Below are positions 42,001-53,480 of a stretch of DNA of 64,000 nt, one piece after another. The notes below the pieces were generated by a model that saw nothing but the letters and a program-made list of their open reading frames with translations, did no database searches and was not told the origin of the DNA. Position numbers and translations under genes: made by a program. Within the stretch, counting starts at the first letter, position 1, and the number at the start of each line of letters is the position of its first letter. The stretch is taken from positions 91,264,890 to 91,328,889 of the forward strand of contig CP092876.1 of NCBI GenBank assembly GCA_030710605.1, in the 5' to 3' direction. The stretch comes from Cordylochernes scorpioides. Lineage: Eukaryota; Arthropoda; Arachnida; Pseudoscorpiones; Chernetidae.

Positions 42001-43270
42001 AGTAGAAGTAGGAAGATATGCCGAAAGCTAATCGCTATTTGAATGAAATTAATAGCGCATTAAATATCTCCTCATTTTTAATTTAATATAAATGCGCTAA
42101 TTTTGAATCTATTCTACATATGAATATATACTCTATATGTGCTTTGAGGATCTGTCTCCATTTCCACCTCCAGAATGAGAATCTATTATGCCCCACCCTC
42201 TTGATTCATCTCCACATAAAGTAAAACGTCCTAATTAAACTTATTGAAATTCTTTTAGCATCGCTAATTCGTTATCAGCTTAGGTATTTACCAAAAGGTA
42301 TTTGTCGAAAATACAAAGTTTTGATATAAAGCTACATCAACCACTTATTTATATTTTGTTCCCGACGTTTCAGTGACTCGCTGTTACTCTCCTCTAGGAA
42401 TTTATTCCATTGTAAAAGAAACATTCATTCTTTAATACCTCAATTTTTTATAAATAGATGACCCGTTATTGGCTCATAATTAAATTTGCCTAACTGGCCT
42501 CGTCCCTATTGTTTGCGGAAGATCATTGCTCAATGCAAATATTTATATATAATTCTACTGCGCTAAAAGCTTATGTCCATTGTTTTCTTGAATCCCATTC
42601 TAGGATTCCACCCTGCAGTATAGAATATATAAGCAGAATTATCCAATACAGTTTTAGAGCTCTAGGGAGCGGTCTAGTTGATAAAATTGGCGTAACTATT
42701 GTAAGGGTTCACCAATATTTTCTCGTCAACCGAAGATAGTAAAAGTTTGAATTATGTGTAAAAGAGACATTCATGCTTCAAATCTGCCTTTTTTATACAA
42801 CATTCTATATTTATTTTTATTACAAATATATTTACTGCCAATAGGTTACTTTTAAATAACATTAAATATAATATTTTTTTACAGACCTGTCTATAGATAT
42901 AATATTTGATATTTTTTAAAAGAAAGGTCTGTAGATGAAATATTTGATGATATTTAAAATAAACATTTTTCTAGTAAATTTATTTGTACAAAATATTAAT
43001 GATTGATGGCAATTAAATTTATAAATTCGATATCCATATTAAATAATAACCAGCTTGGTGTTCCATTTCACTATGTATTCTTATTCGATTATAGATAACC
43101 CTGTTGTGCGTGTTCAAGACTCTCTCGCCGCATCAGAACCAGAAATGTTCCTGGACAACAAGAGAGCAAACAATATGATGTCGGCGATCAAACGAGGCAT
43201 TGTTGAAGAATGCTGTAAAACTCCCTGCAGCTATAACCACATCAGAGTCTACTACTGCGCGCCTGAATAG
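39095..43270 (+). CDS. Insulin-like peptide A (three exons, intact)
   Basis: Predicted secreted hormone precursor of the insulin family, expected to act on a receptor tyrosine kinase after cleavage. Exon 1 is 39,095-39,109 (MACFR, then gtaagt); exon 2 is 41,008-41,161 (acceptor gacag, donor gtcagt, phase 1); exon 3 is 43,095-43,270 (acceptor tatag). Together 345 nt, 114 residues. Residues 6-20 (VLVILVLTITLCGAI) form the signal-peptide core. The B chain has Cys30 and Cys42 in CGHYLAEAVSIVC, the family spacing. Lys-Arg at 51-52 and 89-90 bounds the C peptide, which holds a further Lys-Arg at 79-80. The A chain GIVEECCKTPC…YYC has Cys96, 97, 101 and 111. The last interval is nine residues, not eight. 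A polyadenylation signal AATAAA lies at 43,320. The upstream in-frame ATG at 39,065 precedes the likely transcription start, so it was not used. Confidence 0.93.
39350..40760 (+). repeat. ILP-A intron 1: 347-bp tandem duplication and about 110-bp diverged repeats
   Basis: 'ccttgtaagtgggataacag' and the following sequence at 39,352 recur at 39,699. Further on, a unit of about 105-130 bp with 'cattggaatagat', 'ttgtaagct' and 'gcgctaaagtagtattg' repeats with heavy divergence to about 40,740. The ILP-B intron (51,870-52,740) holds the unit repeats but only one copy of the 347-bp segment. Confidence 0.75.
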
Positions 43271-43319
43271 AGCTGAATTAAACAATATCTTCTTGGCTCA
43301 CTATATTTATTGCCTTCTT

Positions 43320-43325
43320 AATAAA
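43320..43325 (+). terminator. ILP-A polyadenylation signal
   Basis: AATAAA 50 bases after the stop codon. The mirror-image signal for ILP-B is at 49,169-49,174. Confidence 0.6.
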
Positions 43326-43699
43326 CTCTTCCAAGTAAATTATATTAGTTGTTTTTTTTTTAAGCCAAATCTCTCCAAAATTATAAAGACAGGCCTCTAC
43401 ACTTCATTGAAATAGTAATTTCTCCAAGTGTAAAAACAGCTAAATTGGATCAGTACAAAAGTGCGGAATTGTTATATAATCAGGCGGTTAAAAAAATAAT
43501 AATACAGATCGAGCAACTGATATTGCTGATAGGTTACGCCATCTATTGGAATAAATATAAACTAATCGTTCATATTTATAGCCGCATCAACCAATTATTT
43601 ATTTATTTACTGACGTTTCAGAGTTTCACTGCCTCTCTCCTCAGGGGATTATATTTTTTCCAGACCAACTTCCAACCAACAAATTATCTTCAAAAACTC

Positions 43700-44008
43700 A
43701 TTTTTCATTAATTAAGAATATCAGCGAAATATTTACCGTGTTTTCTTTCATTGAATTTTTATATCCAACAAGGTACGCTCTAGGTGTAGTTGGGCCTAAT
43801 CAGCGTGGAATAATCTGTACTTTACCATCAGAACCAACAAATAATGTTAATGATTTATATATAGTATATGAATTGGTTTGAATATCTCCTGGACAAAAAT
43901 AGACAATGCTATAGATTTCTGTAAATAAGTTTATTTTTATTTTATTATCGTAGTCTCCAACTTTCAACCATATCTGCCATTCTAGTATAGGATTAATTAG
44001 AAGGGTCA
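43700..44008. other. ILP-A 3' flank, no gene
   Basis: Continues the ILP downstream repeat ('gggcctaatcagcgtgg' at 43,790). The mirror is at about 48,515-48,780. Confidence 0.5.
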
Positions 44009-44408
44009 CTCCAAAGGTTTTTGCAATCAATATTAAATTATTGAAATATTAAAAATGATTCGAACCATTAAAACCTTCATTAAAATAGCCTGACATAATT
44101 TTTTTCCATAAAATAGTAACAACAATGTGTCATAAAGGGCGCGACTTTGTTGACAGCGCATCTGTAATTCCTAAACATTGCATCGTGCCTAATGGAGTTG
44201 ACTAGAGAAAGTTTATGCCCATTATCTTCTATGAAATTAAAAGTAATTTAATTTCTAAAAAGCTCCTATGAAAATTCGATGAGTGCCTTAGTAGATAAAG
44301 CTCCTTCTATTAGAACAGTTTTTAATTGGTTCAATGAATATTTTTCAATTTGAAAAAAACAACTTCGAAGATGAACCTTGTTCAGGTCGGTCACCAACAG
44401 CAGAGACC
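44009..44408 (+). mobile_element. mariner-2 relic, front third
   Basis: Starts at the terminal repeat GGGTCACTCCAAAGGTTTTT. It carries the N-terminal transposase remnant: NWFNEYF near 44,320-44,345, then a GRS/GRP-type block near 44,380. Everything from the middle to the other terminus is deleted; compare the longer copies at 47,241-48,512 and 59,318-60,580. Confidence 0.75.
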
Positions 44409-44929
44409 CAAGTGTCTTAGAAAGGTGAATTATCTCGGGGTTCTATAAATCAGAAGTTGAATCGATTCCTGTCACGTCTGGAGTGTATTCTTGTGTGGTA
44501 AATTTTTTAAACATGTACTGAGGAGTATATTTACACGGTGAGGAGTCGATTCTATTGGATAAAAATATGATGAGGTATGAAATGAAAAGGCAATAAAAAA
44601 TGTAGATGTAAGTAAAGGGGAAATGAGAAAACAGAATTAAAATTACATAAATACTATATTAAAGGATAGATGAGAAATAAGAATGTATATCTTGTATCTA
44701 CCATCTGGTGTTAATTTTTCTCTATTTTAAGAAATATTTGAGCTTGTGTTTGAATGTTGGTTGAGTTTTCTTTTACAGAATAATCTTAATTTAATAGATT
44801 CATAATTTTAAAAAATAATAAATCAATTTTAATGAGAAAATTGCACTATTTATAACGCCTGTATAATTCTTTTAAAAATAAATCGATTTAATAACCAATA
44901 ATGTTCCACATATTAATATAGCCATACGT

Positions 44930-45100
44930 GATGCCCATTAGGTGATCCTGAATCCAGCAATAAATTCTGTTGACACAAAACTAACACTACCTAAAGGCGC
45001 AGTATCTGGTGAAGACATTTTATTCGATCCAATATTTATCAACAGATATATATCAAGGCATTAAATTGTGTAAAATAGAATCTGTTTATATTTTACGTCT
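44930..45100 (+). other. Unrecognised coding-like repeat U, copy 1 (partial)
   Basis: Contains 'ctgttgacacaaaactaac' and 'ggtgaagacattttattcga', in common with 46,370-46,720 (inverted), 56,990-57,130 and 58,440-58,800 (inverted). See the entry at 58,459. Confidence 0.5.
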
Positions 45101-45389
45101 TGTTCTATTGGCGAAATATTATTCCATGTTTTCTCTTGCAGAAGGGCTTCTGTGCCCGAAAGCTAGAGAAAATATGTTTTAGAAAAGATATTTTTTTCTG
45201 GAGGCCTGATATATTTTACTCAGTTTGAACTTTTATTGTTTAAGTTCGTAAAGATATTCAATGCTAAGTTTATAATATAGCCATTTTATACAACATTAAG
45301 GTGCCGGGAAAGAACGTTGATGTACCAAATGAGTCATCTCTTTCTTTAATTATACATTAGAATTATGCAATATGTTAATCTCACTAGTT

Positions 45390-46010
45390 ATAAACCTACT
45401 AGTGATGATAAATAATGAGCCACACAACACCAGTTTGGTATTTTTCAGATAAAAAGCTATCCTTCATTACATGGTTTCAGGCTATGGTTCTCATCAGTAC
45501 AGGGACGGCTCCGATTTGATGCGCGAAGGGTTATGAAATCCATTGAATTTTACAAACAGAGTTTTGAGCTGGTAAAGTGGCAATGGCCAAGTTTAAGGCA
45601 ATAATACAAGGTGAAATTATGAGAAGATGATATTAATGTATTTTTATTTATGCACATATAAAGGGAGAGGTGCCTCTTCAGGTAAATGAATATCATCCTC
45701 CCGCAACTTTAATTTGAAGTCTAGCCTGAAAATCGACCTTTGCCCTCTATCAGCTTGAACACCTGTTTGGTAAAATTGACCAATTTTTTAATCCTATCGT
45801 AGGATGTTATGAAATAGAAGCGGGCCTTATACTGATGAGGGCTAAGGCCGGAAACCATAGTATTCAGGTTGTTTGCTTTTTGTTTGAACTTGCCAAACCT
45901 GGTGACATATTCTTTATTATCGTTAGTAAAGGTTTTTAATAGGGAGACGAACAAGGCATTGTTCTGATGCATGATTGAAGATAGAGATGCCTTTATGTTC
46001 TCAAAAGTAT
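45390..46010. repeat. Centre of the spacer: foldback-like repeat block
   Basis: 45,415-45,520 ('cacaacaccagtttgg', 'catggtttcaggctatggtt', 'catcagtacaggg') and, on -, 45,830-45,985 share motifs with each other and with the foldback element at 34,683-35,235. The block recurs inverted at 57,540-58,140. The 84-codon - ORF at 45,721-45,972 is not conserved as a frame at 57,540-57,800 in any way I can verify. Confidence 0.5.
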
Positions 46011-46369
46011 TGAAATGGGTACAATTCTAATAAATATTCCTTTTTATTTGGTTCACTCTTCACCATTCTACAATATTTTCTGTTACCACCCTCAATGATT
46101 GAAAATTAGTGCACAAGAGCAGAGAATATCTTAAATATATCTAATTACTAATTCATTCCAAATTTCGATTCTCCGCAGTTCCATACTGAGATACTCAATT
46201 CGACTTTTGTTCCAGAACGATGAACAATATGATTTTTTAATGAATCCCATTTGTTGAAACTTCGTTAGTATGCTCCACAACCACCTTTGGCTCGACCTAA
46301 AAAGTTCATGGCAGCTTATCTAGAGATGATATAGTCTTCTGGTTTGTAAATCAATTCTATTTAAACTCG

Positions 46370-46720
46370 GGATTCAATCTATTCAAGATGATCTTTATTC
46401 CCACCATTCTTTTGGATGTAGCTTCAATTCTATTAATAAAAATTGGATCAAATACAACGTCTTCACGATATACTGCGCCTTTATGTAGCTCTAGTTTTGT
46501 GTCAACATAATCCATTGCTGCGCTGTTACTAAGACCAGAACTGATGATTGTAAATATTTTCTATTCATTTTTTCACGGTAACTTTTCACAACCTTTAACT
46601 TTTTGATCTTGAGACACATTATGCTGTGTGTGTGCTGTGCTGTATGTGAGAGAACAAATATTCACAGTAATAGTCATGCCACTGGATTCAGGATCACCTG
46701 ATGGCCATCACATAATACTA
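46370..46720 (-). other. Unrecognised coding-like repeat U, copy 2
   Basis: Read on - with frame changes it gives NSAAMDYVDTKLELHKGA, DVVFDPIFINRIEATSKRM and VGIKIILNRLNPEFK. Same family as 58,459-58,701, extending further at the C-terminal side. Confidence 0.5.
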
Positions 46721-47240
46721 TATTAATATGATGAACATTTGTGATTATTAAATTGATTTATTTTAAAAAGGTATACGGGCGGTATATATTGTGCAATCTT
46801 TATCAAAATAAATTATTTAATTATTTTTTTAATTATGAAACTAATAAATTGAAATTATTCTGTGAAAGAATATTCAACCAACATTCAAACACGAACTCAA
46901 ATAATTCTTAATATACAGAAAATATCACCTGCAGATGATACATACCAGAAATACATTCTCATTTCTAATCTATCGTTTGATGTAGTATTTATGTAATTTT
47001 ACTTATGTTCACTCTTTTACCATTTACTTACATCTAAATTTTTTATTGCCTTTTAATTTCATACCTCATCAAATTTTTATCTATTAGAGTCGTCTCCCCA
47101 CCGTGCAAATACTTTTCAGTACATGTTCAAAAAATTAACCAAATAAGAATACGTCGCAGACGTGACAGGAATTGAATCAACTTCTGATTTAGAGAACTCT
47201 GAGATAATTCACCTTTCTAAGTACCTAATTATTGTATCTC

Positions 47241-48512
47241 CAAGTGTCACTCCATAGGTTTTGCATTCACTCATTTTTATTAAAGCTGCAACTTTCAAAT
47301 TTCATGTTTCTCAAATTATTCATCCTTAGCACCTATGCAATATTTCATCCAAGAACACCAATTACCGAAGCACTACCATTTATCATTTTCAAAGATTGGA
47401 TTTATGGCATTGATAAAGGCTATAGTGCTTCATAATCAGTGTCTAATTTTATCCCTTTTAACATTACAATAAATTACAGATATAAAAAGGTCACAAGGTT
47501 CTAGTTCTGGTGAATATGGCTTAAGAGTCTAATGTTTGGGATGAGGTGTGCTATCTTGCATTGTCATGGTAAACAAGGACTCCTCTAAGTTGAGCTCTTG
47601 ACCTTCTTTGCTAGATTTTTTAATACTAGTGGAAGGCCTTTTGTTGTATATCAGTCATTTTCAACACTTTTTCGATCTTCTAACTTCACAATATCAATAA
47701 ACCACTTTTCTCAATGAACAAGCGACCGTTTGTTTTCAAACATAGTGAGCTCTGCGAAGTATCTTGGGAATAGGTGATTTTGAAAGGCGCAAGAGAGTAG
47801 ATTTTTTTTTCTGAATCAAAATCGTGAATCCAAGTTTCCTCACCTGTAATATAATTGAAAACAGCCTATGATTTGATTTAAACAATTTTTTCATAAAGAA
47901 ATTACCCCATTCAATGCAACCAAGTTTTTATGTTAGTCAAACTGCGAGGTGCCCATTTACTAGCAAGTTTTCTGTATATTAATTGATCACTATTGATGGT
48001 TATTGCTGCCGATCTAACATACAAACATTTATCTAATTGCTGATATGTAATTCTTCAATCTTCTCTAAGTAAAAAATCTAACCAGCTCAATTTTTTTCTT
48101 GGGTGACTGTTGTTGTTGGCCGACCTAAACAAGGTTCATCTTCAAAGTTGTTTTTTTTTTCAAATTGAAAAATATTCATTAAACCAATTAAAAACTGTTC
48201 CAATAGAAGGAGCTTTATCTCCTAAATCACCCATTTATCTTTTATTGGATCGTTAGAAGTTATATTTCTCATATTTTCATGAAAGATCATGGGGCATAAA
48301 TTATTTCTAGTCAACTCCATTGGGTTTGATGCAATATTTAGGAATTACAGCTGCGCTGTCAACAGAGTTGCGCCCTTTATGATACCTAGTTGTTACTATT
48401 TTATGGACAAAATTATGCTAGGTTAAAATTTCATGTAGGTTTTAATGGTATAATTCATTTTTTAATATTTTAATAATTTAATATTGATTGCAAAAACTTT
48501 TGGAGTGACCCT
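47241..48512 (-). mobile_element. mariner-2 relic, near full length (about 1.27 kb)
   Basis: Terminal repeats: GTCACTCCATAGGTTTTGC at the low end and the complement of GGGTCACTCCAAAAGTTTTT at the high end. On - the degraded transposase reads NWFNEYFQFEKK, DEPCLGRPTTTVTQE, LASKWAPRSL, TGEETWIHDFDSE and, near the end, YSPELEPCDLF. Many stops and frameshifts. Length and motifs fit a mariner-family element distinct from the one at 37.4-38.7 kb. Confidence 0.82.
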
Positions 48513-49221
48513 TGTAATTAATCCTATACTAGAATGGCAGAGATGGTCGAAAGTTTGACTAAAAAAATAAATTTACTTACAGAAATCTGGGGTTTTGTTT
48601 ATTTGTGTTCAGGAGATTTTTAAACCAATTCCTATACTATATATCAATCAATAACATTATTTGTTGGTTCTGATGTTGAAGTACAGATTATTCCACGCTG
48701 ACGAGGGCCAACAACACGTAGAGCGTACCTTGTTGGAATTCCAAATAATCATTGAAAGAAAGCACGGTAAATATTTCGCCGATATTCTCGATTAATGAAA
48801 AATGAAAGTTTTGAAGAAAATTTGTTGGTTGGAAGTTGGTTTGGAAAAAATATAATCCCCTGAGGAGAGAGGCAGTGAGACATTGAAACGTCGGAAAAAA
48901 AATAATAATTGGTTGATATGGCTATGAATATGAACGATTAGTTTATATTTTTTCCAATAGATAGTGTAACCTATCAACAATATTAGTTTCCCAATCTGTA
49001 TTTTTTTTTAACCGCCTGATCAGATAACAATTTTATACATTTGTATATTTAGCTGTTTTTATACTTTGAGAAATTACTGTTTCAATAAAGTGTAGAGGCC
49101 TTTTTTTATAAGTTTTGGAGAGATATGGCTTCAAAAAAAAAACAACTAATATAATTTACTTGGAAGAGTTTATTAAGAAGGCAATAAATAGTGAGCCAAG
49201 AAGATATTGTTTGATACAGCC

Positions 49222-52200
49222 CTATTCAGGCTTGCAGTAGTAGACTCTGATGTGGTTATAGCTGCAGGGAGAGCGACAGCATTCTTCAACAATGCCTCGT
49301 TTGATCGTCGACATCACATTGTTCGCTCTCTTGTTGTCCAGGAACATTTCTGGTTCTGATGCGGCGAAAGAGTCTGGAACACGCACAACAGGGTTATCTA
49401 GAATCGAATTAGAATACATAGTTAAATGCATAACCTCGCTGAAAATATTCTAATATAAATATAGAATTTATAAATTTAATTTCCTTTTATCGTTAAATTT
49501 CTCCACAAATAAATTTACTCTCAATGTGGTTATATTAAATATCATCAAATATAATATCTACAGACCTTTCTTTTATATATTATATCTATAGACAGGTCTG
49601 TCAGTATAATATTTAATGCTATTTCAAAGAAACCTATTGGCAGTAAATATATTTTTACCAAAAATAAATATAGCATGTTTTATAAGAATAGAAGGATATA
49701 TAGCATATATGAAGGTTTCTTTTACCCAAAATTCAAACTTTTACTATCTTTGCTGTGATGAGAAAATATTGGTGAACTCTTACAATATTTACGCCAATTT
49801 TATCAACTAGACCGCTCCTTAGAGCTCTAATACTGTATTGGATCATTCTGTTTATATATTCTATTATGCAGGGTGGAATCTAATAATCGGATTCTAGTAA
49901 ATAATAGACATAAGTTTTAGGGCAGTAGAATTATTTATAATTTCTTCCACAAACAATAGGTACGAGGCCAGTTAGGCAAAATTAATAATAACCCGTTACG
50001 GGTCATCTATTTACAAAAGAATTGACGTATTAAAGAATGAATGTTTCTGTTACAATGGAATAAATTCCTAGGGGAGAGTAACAGCGAGTCACTGAAACGT
50101 CGGGAACAAAATATAAATAAGTGGTTGATGTAGCTTTATATCAAAACTTTGTATTTTCGACAAAACCTTTTTGGTAAATACTTCAGCTGATAACGAATTA
50201 GCGATGCTAAAATAAACTCAATAAGTTTAATTAGGACGTTTTACTCTTTGTGGAGATAAATCAATTCAATCTCATTCCGGAGGTGGAAATGGAGACAGAA
50301 CCCCAACGCACATATAGAGTATATATTCATATGTAGAATAGATTCAAAATTAACGCATTTATATTAAATTAAAAATATGGAGATATTTAATGAGCTATTA
50401 ATTTCATTCAAATAGCGATTAGCATTTAGCATACATTCCTATTTCTACCCAAAAGTACAAAGTTATTGATTAGTTAAAGCCTTTCAGATTTATTTAGGTA
50501 TTAGAGAGAGGGATTGCGATATTGGAACTACTTTATTGCATTTTTATTAATATAAGGTTTTATATGAGGTTAAATATAAAATAAATTTATAAATATATTT
50601 GAATAAATGAGATTCATAAGGATAAATAGATAAAGAGAGAGTAGAGTTCATTTGATATTTTTGTTAAAAGAAACTCATTTCCAGAAAGCTGTTGCATTAT
50701 TATAATTTATATCCAGGAGATTCAAATCAAGTATGTTGTTATGAAATTTATCAAGTCAGAGATGATAATATTTAACGTCAAACGATATCATTTCTTATTT
50801 GAATTAAAAGAAACTCAACTCCATTAATATTTTGGTATTATTTTAATTTTTATTTAAATTAATTATAGATATCTATTTAAATTAAATATATATTCCAGAG
50901 AATTTAAAAAATAATCATAGAGCTCAGAATTCTCGAAATAATTGGTAATCTATATAGATGTCAGATAATAAATAAACCAAAGGAGGCTCTGGAACACTCG
51001 TAAGTGCGGAAGTCGAATTGCTTTCTAAAAGTGTGGACATATGGTGTACTTACAGTAAAGGCAGACGCTAACTACACACCATGATTATCATGACCACGTT
51101 TACTTGGTATATATACCACCACCATGAAATATAAATTAAAATATAGTATAAATATTTATATAATATCAAAAGGGCATATCCTGAGCTGGGTCACATGAAC
51201 TTATAGATTTTAGAGCGCCATCTAGTGGATCAGATATCAATTAAAAATTAAATCAAACGCTTAAATTAAAAATTAAACGCTCATTTAGCAGGTTCCCTGA
51301 AATTTTGTTAACCTATTTTCTTGATAATTCAAAATAAGCCAACCACGAATCAGTTTTGGGCTGTTCGGCCCTCGTTAACGTGGCTTATATAAAGTAGAAT
51401 TTTCGCTCTAAAAGACAAAACCTTGTTGCAGAGCCAAATGGTCAATTTCTTTCAGGACTCGGTGTACTGACCTGGAAAAAGGGCTCTTTTGGTCGGCTCG
51501 TAGACGCCATTTGGGCAAACTATTGAAACAGCTTCAGCGAGATAATGGCCACATAGATTCTGTCTGCGCTTCTGGAGGGAGATGGCGCCGCAGAGAGTGA
51601 TGGTAAATACCAGAATCACCAACACCTGTCAACACACGAAGATCCAGACATCAATAGTAATAGACACCCAAAGACTCATTCTTGAAGAAAAAAAACCATG
51701 AAGAACCCTAAACGCTTTTTTATCTTTTAAAATCTCATATAGGCATTTTTGGATAATTTTTATAAAAACATCTGAACGGTTTCTTTTGGGATTAGGAGAA
51801 TCCCTAGTCATATATCATGGAGGGATTCATACGAATATTTTAAAAAAAGATGAATTTTTATATATTTTAAATTTGATTAAACTATACCACACGTAAATAC
51901 AACGAATAAACTTTTTAGTTGAAAAAAAATAACATAGAACTTTCTTTTCTATTAAATAATTCTACAAGCACTTATTTTTTAGCGCTTACACAATAAACAT
52001 ATACTTCGATAATTTAATGAATGAAACAACTTTTTAGCTTACAAGATAAACATAGACCACTCTATTCCAATGAACAATAATTTTCTGCCTTTGTACAATA
52101 AATTACATGACGATAATTGAATGAATTTTACAACTTATCTTACAAATTTAGCATTTAAAATTAATAATATCACTTTGGCTTTAACACATGTAAACTATAC

Positions 52201-53080
52201 CAGGCTAATAACATGATAAAAGCTACTTAGCTTATAAAAGAAACTTTGACACTATTCAAATAAACATAATTCTACTTTAGCACTCACACTATAAATCTAC
52301 AACACGTTAAATGGAATGAATAAAATAAGTTACAAGATAAACATAGACTGCTACTCTCTTCCAATGAACTCAATACTACTTTATCGCTTACACAGTAAAC
52401 CTAGAACACGCTTATATAAATAAATAACTCAACTTAGGTTACAAAATGAAAAAGGAATGGCCAATCTATTCCAATGAAAAATTCTACTTTCGCACTTACA
52501 CAATAAAATAATACCATGCTAATACAATGAATAAAACAAATTATTATACAAAAATAAACATAGAACGGCCAATATACTCCAATGAACAATTCTACTTTAG
52601 CAATAACACAATAAATTTCAAGAGTAATCAATCAACTATGAAAATGAAGAACAAATAATTTCTATCTTTCACACTGACCTGTATTCACCCGGCTACCACA
52701 TTGATTAGAAGTTGCACTCTTATTCCACTTACAAGGCCATTAATGGCTCAAATAAATTCCTAAACAACTACGCATTGAGATATTCAGAACAAATTTGTAT
52801 ATTTAGCACCTCCATGAGATGTCACACATCTATGGCAATGCCAGAAATATAACTTGAAGATGTATAGCCACCTTCTGTTGAAAGAATTGACTTGATTGCA
52901 ATTCACGAACTAACATTAAACCAGAAATTACAAATAATCATAATGATAAGAATATATGAAAGTTTTGAAACTATATTCAACAGAGAATAAAAAACTACCA
53001 CAATAAACAAAATTTCCAATTTGAAAATAATTGAACATATAACTTGATAAAGAGAAGTGACTTACCCTGAAACAAGCCAT
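49222..53080 (-). CDS. Insulin-like peptide B (three exons, intact)
   Basis: Mirror-image paralogue of ILP-A, again 114 codons. Exon 1 is 53,066-53,080 (MACFR), exon 2 is 51,472-51,625 and exon 3 is 49,222-49,397; all splice sites follow the gt-ag rule with the same phases. The mature B chain is identical to ILP-A. The A chain reads GIVEECCRSPC…YYCKPE, with the same nine-residue last interval. Compared with ILP-A there are nine amino-acid changes (12 L/F, 26 K/R, 64 Q/P, 67 L/F, 84 M/V, 87 A/T, 98 K/R, 99 T/S, 112 A/K) and one silent change. Introns are 1,440 and 2,074 bp. Processing sites, including the extra Lys-Arg in the C peptide, are kept. No defect is visible. Confidence 0.93.
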
Positions 53081-53118
53081 GTCTAATGACACTCCAGAAG
53101 GCTGGGCCATCTTATATA
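53081..53118 (-). promoter_or_regulatory. ILP-B core promoter: TATA box and initiator
   Basis: On -: TATATAAG at 53,118-53,111 and initiator TCATT with its A at 53,087, again 31 bases apart and 7 nt from ATG 53,080. Retention of this geometry in both arms supports function. Confidence 0.75.
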
Positions 53119-53480
53119 CCAGTTCTTGGCATCGATTCCAGACGACCAGAACAGCTGCACATCAGATTAATGTCTTATAAGTTTGTCAAAACATGTGAGA
53201 AAGATGAGGCTTTGGAAAATAAATTATAAAGATATTATAACTGTTAGAATCCTCGTTCTTTTTGATTTCTACAATAGAAGTGAATTTACTAGAGAAAAAT
53301 TGCCAGATATCATTTCAAAAAAGGAGTTAAACCTAATGGCGACGACATTTTTTATTTATTTGGTATAATTTTGGCACGCTCTCAGGCTACTTGTATGAAG
53401 TCCATTAACAGGCTATTACCCGAACACAAGAATTAAGAGAATAATAATATTCATATACATGAAGATATTCATATAATTGA

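Larger units (their letters stand above)
38695..53480. repeat. Large imperfect inverted repeat carrying ILP-A and ILP-B
   Basis: The left arm runs from about 38,695 to 45,300 and the right arm from about 46,400 to 53,480, inverted. Matching landmarks include 'taatagcctgtt' (38,761) with its complement at 53,408, promoter and exon 1, exon 2, the intron-2 block 'tccatttccacctcc' (42,157) with 50,278, exon 3, and the 3' block 'ctattggaataaatataaac' (43,543) with about 48,945. Both arms have private insertions and deletions, so the structure is old enough to have diverged. Confidence 0.88.

Noticed and set aside
45721..45972. - ORF of 83 codons in the spacer centre as a host gene
   Set aside because: It overlaps a foldback-like repeat, and the duplicate at 57.5-57.8 kb does not clearly keep the frame.
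52434..53110. - ORFs in ILP-B intron 1
   Set aside because: They arise from the diverged intron repeats, and one is exon 1 reading into the intron.
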